NCBI GenBank assembly: GCA_004352715.1
Contig: SCFE01000001.1
Coordinates: 5,504,620 to 5,568,619 of the forward strand
Source of the DNA: Hofstenia miamia
Taxonomy: Eukaryota > Xenacoelomorpha > Acoela
DNA length: 64,000 bases
Reading direction: 5' to 3'
Below are positions 58,801 to 64,000 of the stretch, piece by piece. The position numbers and the translations under genes were made by a program. Under the pieces are notes generated by a model. The model searched no databases. It was not told the DNA's origin and saw only the letters and a program-made list of their open reading frames with translations. Each line of letters starts with the position of its first letter. Position 1 is the stretch's first letter.

Positions 58801-59029
58801 TTTTTCAAAAAACTAACAAAATTACATTCTATATGATTATAATAAATATTAACACTCATATTTATAAAAACACCTGGTAAAATAAACAATAGCATACCAT
58901 TGCTAATATTAGAAAATAGAAACAGGTACTGCACAGTAAACATTTACATTGAAACAGACAGAAGTTACTGCATAATTATGGCAGAAATATTTAAACTAAA
59001 ATTGTACAGTTAATAAAACTTTAAATAAT

Positions 59030-60557
59030 ATAGTGTAACATTCTCTACCAGTCATTATTACTGTTAATCCTTTGTTACTTTATAACATTAGTAATATCTT
59101 TGTGGGTAGGGACTTACTAACTATATACTGTTTAGCTTTTGTTTACTTCTGTTAACATAATGTAACTAGGTTTAACTCTTCACTATTTAGGTGATGAAGC
59201 CATACAGCAATCTCTCCAAAGATTGGTAGTGGGCATCTGCCCAAAGCTGATCTCCACATCCAGTTTCACCAGCCCATCAATAATCCACTTGGTTGAGTTC
59301 CACTTCTCAGCTCAGTGATATAACTTATGTGTACCCTATCCTAGCTCAGTGTATACTCAAGACAAGACACAATTTGACTTAGTCTCTATTTTGTAGAAGT
59401 GTTTCATGAATAGCAACCAGACTTGTTACTAGCTGCTTAATTAATATTACATGTTATCATCAGGCTTAGTATACATGCATAAATGCATAGATGCATATTT
59501 AAATGATATATTTCGAATTTTTGTGCCATATTTTAGGTGCATATTTTAGATGCATATTTTTAACTCCAAGCAACTTATTGCTGCATATACCTTAGAAATG
59601 CGCAAATAAAAGTGATAATAATACTTAGAATTTCTTACTAATTTGTTAAACAAACCACTGGTGTAGCTACGGGAGTGGGGCAAGCCCCCTCCCCCCCAAA
59701 AGTGAAGCCTAGCCCCCTCTTTTTGGAGCAGAATGAACCTCTCACTATTAATATTGTTTAGTTAAAAGATAAATAAATGGTCAATGGCCTGATTTAAATA
59801 ACTTTTACATCAAATTTAATATGCAATTAAAAAGAATTCTGCTACACGTTAAATTTAAACTGAATTGGGTTTGAATTTTAAGGCTGTGCAATTAATTGAT
59901 TGATAATTGACGCCAACCAAACCTTTTTTATTAACTGAATCAATTATCAATTAGTGGATAGTCAATAAAAGTGCTGAAAACAAGCAAAATGTTTCTTAAT
60001 AAAATTTCCTTACATTACATAAAAATTAGTGAAAAAGAGTAAGGACTCCTCAGAATCCCGGCTACTGTGGTACCCAGTGAAAGACATTGGTCTGACAAAG
60101 GAAATATAATTACTATGAGTCGGAAAAGTCTGAATCCAGGAACTTTTCATGAACTCATTTTTCTCCAAAGTTGTTTTAAGTAAAATTGACTTTATTACTA
60201 AAAACATTTTCTTGTTTTTTGTTCATTATCAATAATTGATAATTGCCCGATCTTACTGAAGAAAATCTTTATCATTTACTATTTTGTGCTTGTAATACTT
60301 CCTTGCAATAAAAACTTGTTCTTCTACCTATTCTTAGTTACATATTTAGATGCATATTTAGGTATTTTATGTTGCATATTGTAGGCGCATATTTTAAACT
60401 TTTAGATGCATATGTTTACTAAGCCTGGTTATCATTACTGAAATATATTGGCTTTAATAAAAAGTTTAATATCAAGCAGCTTCCTAACCTACATTTATTA
60501 ATTAGTACATGCTCAGTCACTTTATTGGTCATTTTATAGTCACTAATTTGGATCTGA
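59030..60557. repeat. dispersed/duplicated noncoding repeat, copy 1 (split by a hAT element)
   Basis: Shares ordered blocks with copy 2 at about 61430-62010: CACTATTTAGGTGATGAAGC, ATCTCCACATC, ATTATGTGTACC-like, TAGCTCAGTG and TTTTGTAGA. The match resumes after 60435 with TTACTG, TTGGCTTT and a TTTATTNRT...AGTCA block. The segment 59461-60427 is absent from copy 2. Confidence 0.75.
59461..60427. mobile_element. hAT-type element, 967 bases, with identical 8-base flanks
   Basis: Begins CAGGCTTAGTATACATGCAT and ends ATGCATATGTTTACTAAGCCTG-type inverse, flanked by GTTATCAT on both sides (59453-59460, 60428-60435). ATGCATATTTT motifs repeat near both ends. It contains a C-rich patch (59660-59735) resembling a terminus of another common transposon. 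No transposase recognised. Confidence 0.92.
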
Positions 60558-61429
60558 AATAGTAACAATATATTTCCTACATTTCATTCATCCAACTGTA
60601 TTTCAAATTATTGATTAGTTTGGATGATGCTACAATAGGAAATTTAACATTGTAAATTAGTAAGGCCATAATACTAATGTCAAATTGACTTCAATTATGC
60701 CACATGCTCCCCATATACTGGGCTATTTTAGTCAAGAGTTCCACAGTATCTAGTTCCAGTAGAGTTTGTGCTTGTTGTACTAGCATAATAGCTTTTGGAT
60801 CATTCCATGATAGCAGATCAGCATGTTCTATATAGCATATAGTGGAACAAATAGCTTCCAGTTGAGTGCCAACCTTTTCATGAAGGTGTAGAATTTAGAT
60901 TTCTGTAAACATTGTGAAATCAGTATTGAATTACATAAGTTGTAAGGTGTTCTAGTGAAAATATCATAGAATTTGAGTTAGAATCTAAGACCTTTTGTAG
61001 AGTTATGCAATACACTACTTTTTCAATTTTTATTATTATTTCAGCATTCTGAAAATAGTGTTGCATCTTTTTGACGTCTTGATTTCATGATTTGTTGCTA
61101 CCTATTGGTATCAATTTCTTTTAAATTAATTATTTGTATTTATGAGTGTAGTTATTCAATAGAGTTAGTATTTGTCCCCTTGATTTAAATTACATGTGAT
61201 TGCTTGTTTTTAACTTTGCAAGGGAAATTATGTGTTGAAACTGTAAACAAAATCCAGGTAATAAGCTACAGATTTTTATGAAAAATATCTAAGTTTACTG
61301 TAGTGAAGCTCACAATAAATTTGGCTTCCTTCTACTGCATTTGCTCTTTTTCAATTAATTATCTATTAACCCCCTTTAGATTCTTCATTAAAGATTTGGT
61401 AATGATAACTATTGCTTAAGATCTGGTGA
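60558..61429. other. unassigned
   Basis: No gene. Short blocks (GGATGATGCTACA near 60624, ACAAATAGCT near 60847) recur at about 62773 and 62820, suggesting that the duplicated unit extends here. Confidence 0.4.
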
Positions 61430-62010
61430 CAATTGCAACATCCTCCACCTGGCCTATTTGCACTGTGTATTATTGCTAATAACTACCACTCAGTAAATTG
61501 TGGGTGAGGAGTTACTACACTGGTGAACCGCCAAACTTTTCCTCTCTAATTAACTAGTTAGGTTAATCAAGTACTAATCATCACTATTTAGGTGATGAAG
61601 CTATGTGACGTTTCCTCATCAAATCATCTGTGGGCTACTGCCCAACGCCAATCTCCACATCACAGTTCCTCTCCTTCATGAACGATTGACCAAATCCACT
61701 GCACCATCTCAGCTCAATGAGGACTAATTATGTGTACCTTACCTTAGCTCAGTGCGTGTACTCATGTCAAGTTGTAACTGACTTAAACTCAATTTTGTAG
61801 AGTGTTTGTTGGTTTGATTAAGTAAAGCAACCAGGCATTGACACTAACTGCATTTAAATAATATTAAAGTAGCCATTACTGTAAAATTACTGGCTTTGTA
61901 AATTAATTAATAGATTGCAGTTTCCTATACTTACATTTAATAACAATACATGTAAAGTCATTTATTCAGTCGATTATAGTCAAGTCTCCTACTATTAATA
62001 AAATATATAT
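61430..62010. repeat. duplicated noncoding repeat, copy 2 (uninterrupted)
   Basis: Diverged counterpart of 59030-60557 without the hAT insertion. It gives the empty-site sequence (GTAGCCATTACTG against GTTATCATTACTG). Confidence 0.75.
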
Positions 62011-62056
62011 CTGAACATTTTTTAACTATCCAGCCATTTCAAGCATCTATTATTTT

Positions 62057-62275
62057 AAAATAAACTCCGAAGAATTTATTGTTCATCAATTTTCCTCTAA
62101 ATTCTCAGCTATTTATTTAAAAAGTTTTCAGTACCTGCCGATTTTGAAATTTGAATTAATCTTCTGCCAATATGGCTGTTCTTATGTAAGCGTAATTTTG
62201 CTTGTTACAATTTGTCAAAAATTACTTAATTAGCTCTGGTATTTTTCTTAGAATGTACAATATTGTAACTTGGTT
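62057..62275. repeat. direct repeat, left copy
   Basis: Contains ATAAACTCCGAAGAATT and then ATCTTCTGCCAATATGGCTG, CGTAATTTTGCTTGTTACAA and AATGTACAATATTGTAACTT, all repeated about 390 bases downstream. An ambiguous base at 62276 marks its end. Confidence 0.9.
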
Positions 62276-62448
62276 NTCAGACTAGGCAAGAATCGAAAAA
62301 CTCCTATCTGTAACATAAGTGCTGTTTTGTGACTGGCACAAGGACCCTTCAAATCACTCCCGTGATGGAATCCAGCCACTACTCAACACAACTTGCCTAG
62401 CTGAACATTTTATTAAATATCAAACCAGGTAAATGAAGAATGAAAATA

Positions 62449-62668
62449 AAATAAACTCCGAAGAATTCAAACCAGATAAATGAATTCTCTTAAATTCTTA
62501 GCTATTTATTTAAAAGTTCTAAAGTACCTGCCGATTTTGAATTTCAAATATATCTTCTGCCAATATGGCTGTTCTTACATAAGCGTAATTTTGCTTGTTA
62601 CAATTTGTCAAAAATTACTTAATTGGCTCCGGTAATTTTCTTAGAATGTACAATATTGTAACTTGGTT
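62449..62668. repeat. direct repeat, right copy
   Basis: Second copy of the segment at 62057-62275, with few substitutions and small indels. The unique sequence between them (62277-62448) contains ACTAGGCAAG and its near-inverse CTTGCCTAG. Confidence 0.9.
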
Positions 62669-62680
62669 GCATCTTACAAA

Positions 62681-64000
62681 ATGAATAGGATAATTAACTA
62701 AATTTTTACAATCATAATTCTGATCACTATTAATCATTCGACGTTAATCTCTGTTTGCAGCTTATTCCTTTTGGATGATGCTACACAATTTGGGAGGAAA
62801 CTGCACTGGGTCTGGGGCAACAAATAGCTCCTTAACAGTGACAGCACAAATCATGGTCACTTTAGGTTACAATTATGTGTAGGGAATAACAACTTTTATT
62901 TGATCTGTTCATACATGCACATAAATTAACACATTGCAAATATACTATTGCATTGGCAAATGTGAATGCACAGTAATTATGGGCCCTTTATTTATTGTTT
63001 ATTTACATGAGCTGAGATAAGAGAACTCTGAGATAAATTGTTTATTGAGCTAGAAATCAATACTTGAGTCACACAATTAGCACCTTGGCAAGTAAGGATG
63101 GCTTTAAAGATATGGCTTTGGTGTGATGCATGTGAATTGGTCACTGCTGAAGTTCTCCATGGAATGGAATTTCTGTATTTGTTAGGCAAAATCAGTGAAA
63201 AACCAATGTATGTTTTCTGTTGGAATGCAGGTCACTCTCTGCTATGGTGAACTTTGCAACCTTTGATCTAAACTTTTGAGTTACCCAGTACTGCATTGTA
63301 GAGTCACTCAGGGCCCTTATTTATTTTTACATTTCAAATATTGGCACGCTCCAATTAATTTGGTGCTATTTACTACCTTTGATTTAGTGATTTTATTAGG
63401 GTGTCAGTTAAACTCTCTACTCTATTCTGTTGAATTGTGCAGGCAAATCAATGCCTGGAGATGAACTCTGATTGTGAAGCTTGTGTACATACTGAAGTGG
63501 TCATCTGATTTTCACCTGGGGATTGTGACATGGTGCTGAGCAGTTACTGTTTCTATATCATACTTGGTTTTGTTCTTTCTCTTTGGTGTGAGCCAGCTGG
63601 GATAGTCATTTCCCCTGGCCATGAAATGACTTCAATTCCAATCAATGCATAACTTTGCCTCTTATGTTATGTTTACACTGCAGTTCTGTGCTGTGAATCT
63701 GTCACCAAGGTTCAACATTGTTCTTAGTTGTTTTGGTTGTTATTTTCTTGTTGTTTCATTCTTCTAGAATTTGGATTTAATACTGTACCCTAAATTTTGC
63801 TGTTACCATTGTTAGTTTTTGTTTCTCTTGCTAACTGGAATTTAGTAGTTTATCTCATAATGTGACTCCCACTCAGGGTCTCCCCAGTGTGAGTGCTAGC
63901 AGTACAAACATTGCTACTCACACTGTTGGAATTAGTTCAATTGCTTCCATCTTGTTGCTTGATCCTTATTTCATTCACCCACAAACACTGCTGTCTCCTG
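62681..64000. other. unassigned, apparently less AT-rich than the rest
   Basis: No gene could be supported on either strand. GGGCCCTTTATTTATT (about 62980) and GGGCCCTTATTTATTT (about 63311) are a short imperfect direct repeat. By eye the last kilobase has more G and C than the introns; it may belong to a different repeat family or approach a gene outside the window. Confidence 0.4.

Noticed and set aside
60010-60207. Minus-strand 65-residue frame within the 59461 element as transposase
   Set aside because: No hAT motifs recognisable; the element is called from its ends and target duplication only.
59880-60260. Inverted AATTGATAATTG segments inside the 59461-60427 hAT element, possibly a further nested element
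   Set aside because: Imperfect similarity and no target duplication; AT-rich palindromes are common here.
1-64000. CRISPR array, integron, operon or other prokaryotic system
   Set aside because: No spaced identical direct repeats, no ribosome-binding sites or compact gene clusters; intron structure and retroelements show animal nuclear DNA.

Overview
This window is AT-rich animal nuclear DNA: split genes with GT-AG introns, very low coding density, non-LTR and Penelope-like retroelements, and many short terminal-inverted-repeat transposons. Nothing in it looks bacterial, organellar or viral. A 1,000-base run of N (15593-16592) is an assembly gap. The lineage cannot be fixed from the sequence. 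The mixture of 38-82 base introns with multi-kilobase introns, and a TAG splice acceptor just before both start codons (possible spliced-leader sites), would fit an invertebrate such as a flatworm; that is inference.

Two protein-coding genes could be assembled by hand, both on the minus strand. (1) A complete Dopey-family gene (DOP1) runs from a start codon at 51122 to a stop at 19157. It has 19 coding exons whose phases all agree and predicts 2,048 residues; the last exon alone is 3,027 bases. (2) A LITAF-domain gene lies in four small exons from 11429 to 4179 and predicts 147 residues: a PPxY-bearing N-terminus, then the membrane-inserting zinc domain split over two exons. Three of its exons are well supported; the 19-base first exon is tentative. 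DOP1 proteins and LITAF-domain proteins both work in endosome/Golgi membrane traffic in other animals, but nothing here shows that these two genes are linked functionally.

Layout: 1-4,000 an unidentified open stretch, a decayed LINE and a decayed piggyBac transposase; 4,179-11,429 the LITAF-domain gene, its introns filled with hAT-type elements, one nested in another; 11,998-12,479 a TA-flanked short transposon; 14,394-16,941 Penelope-like fragments and a LINE interrupted by the gap; 17,316-18,451 a mariner-like inverted-repeat element containing a hAT MITE; 19,157-51,122 DOP1, with MITEs and microsatellites in its introns; 51,141-54,950 flank with an inverted-repeat element; 55,150-57,260 a 5'-truncated, frameshifted LINE; 58,400-62,700 a complex repeat area (telomere-like core with inverted arms, a diverged duplication, a hAT element with a perfect 8-base target duplication); 62,700-64,000 unassigned sequence that looks less AT-rich.

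The most notable results are the LITAF-domain gene recovered from exons too short to stand out, the exclusive use of TAG at all 21 internal splice acceptors in the two genes, the short-to-long intron gradient in DOP1, and a set of hAT insertions with recognisable target duplications. I found no clearly new enzymatic or defence system.
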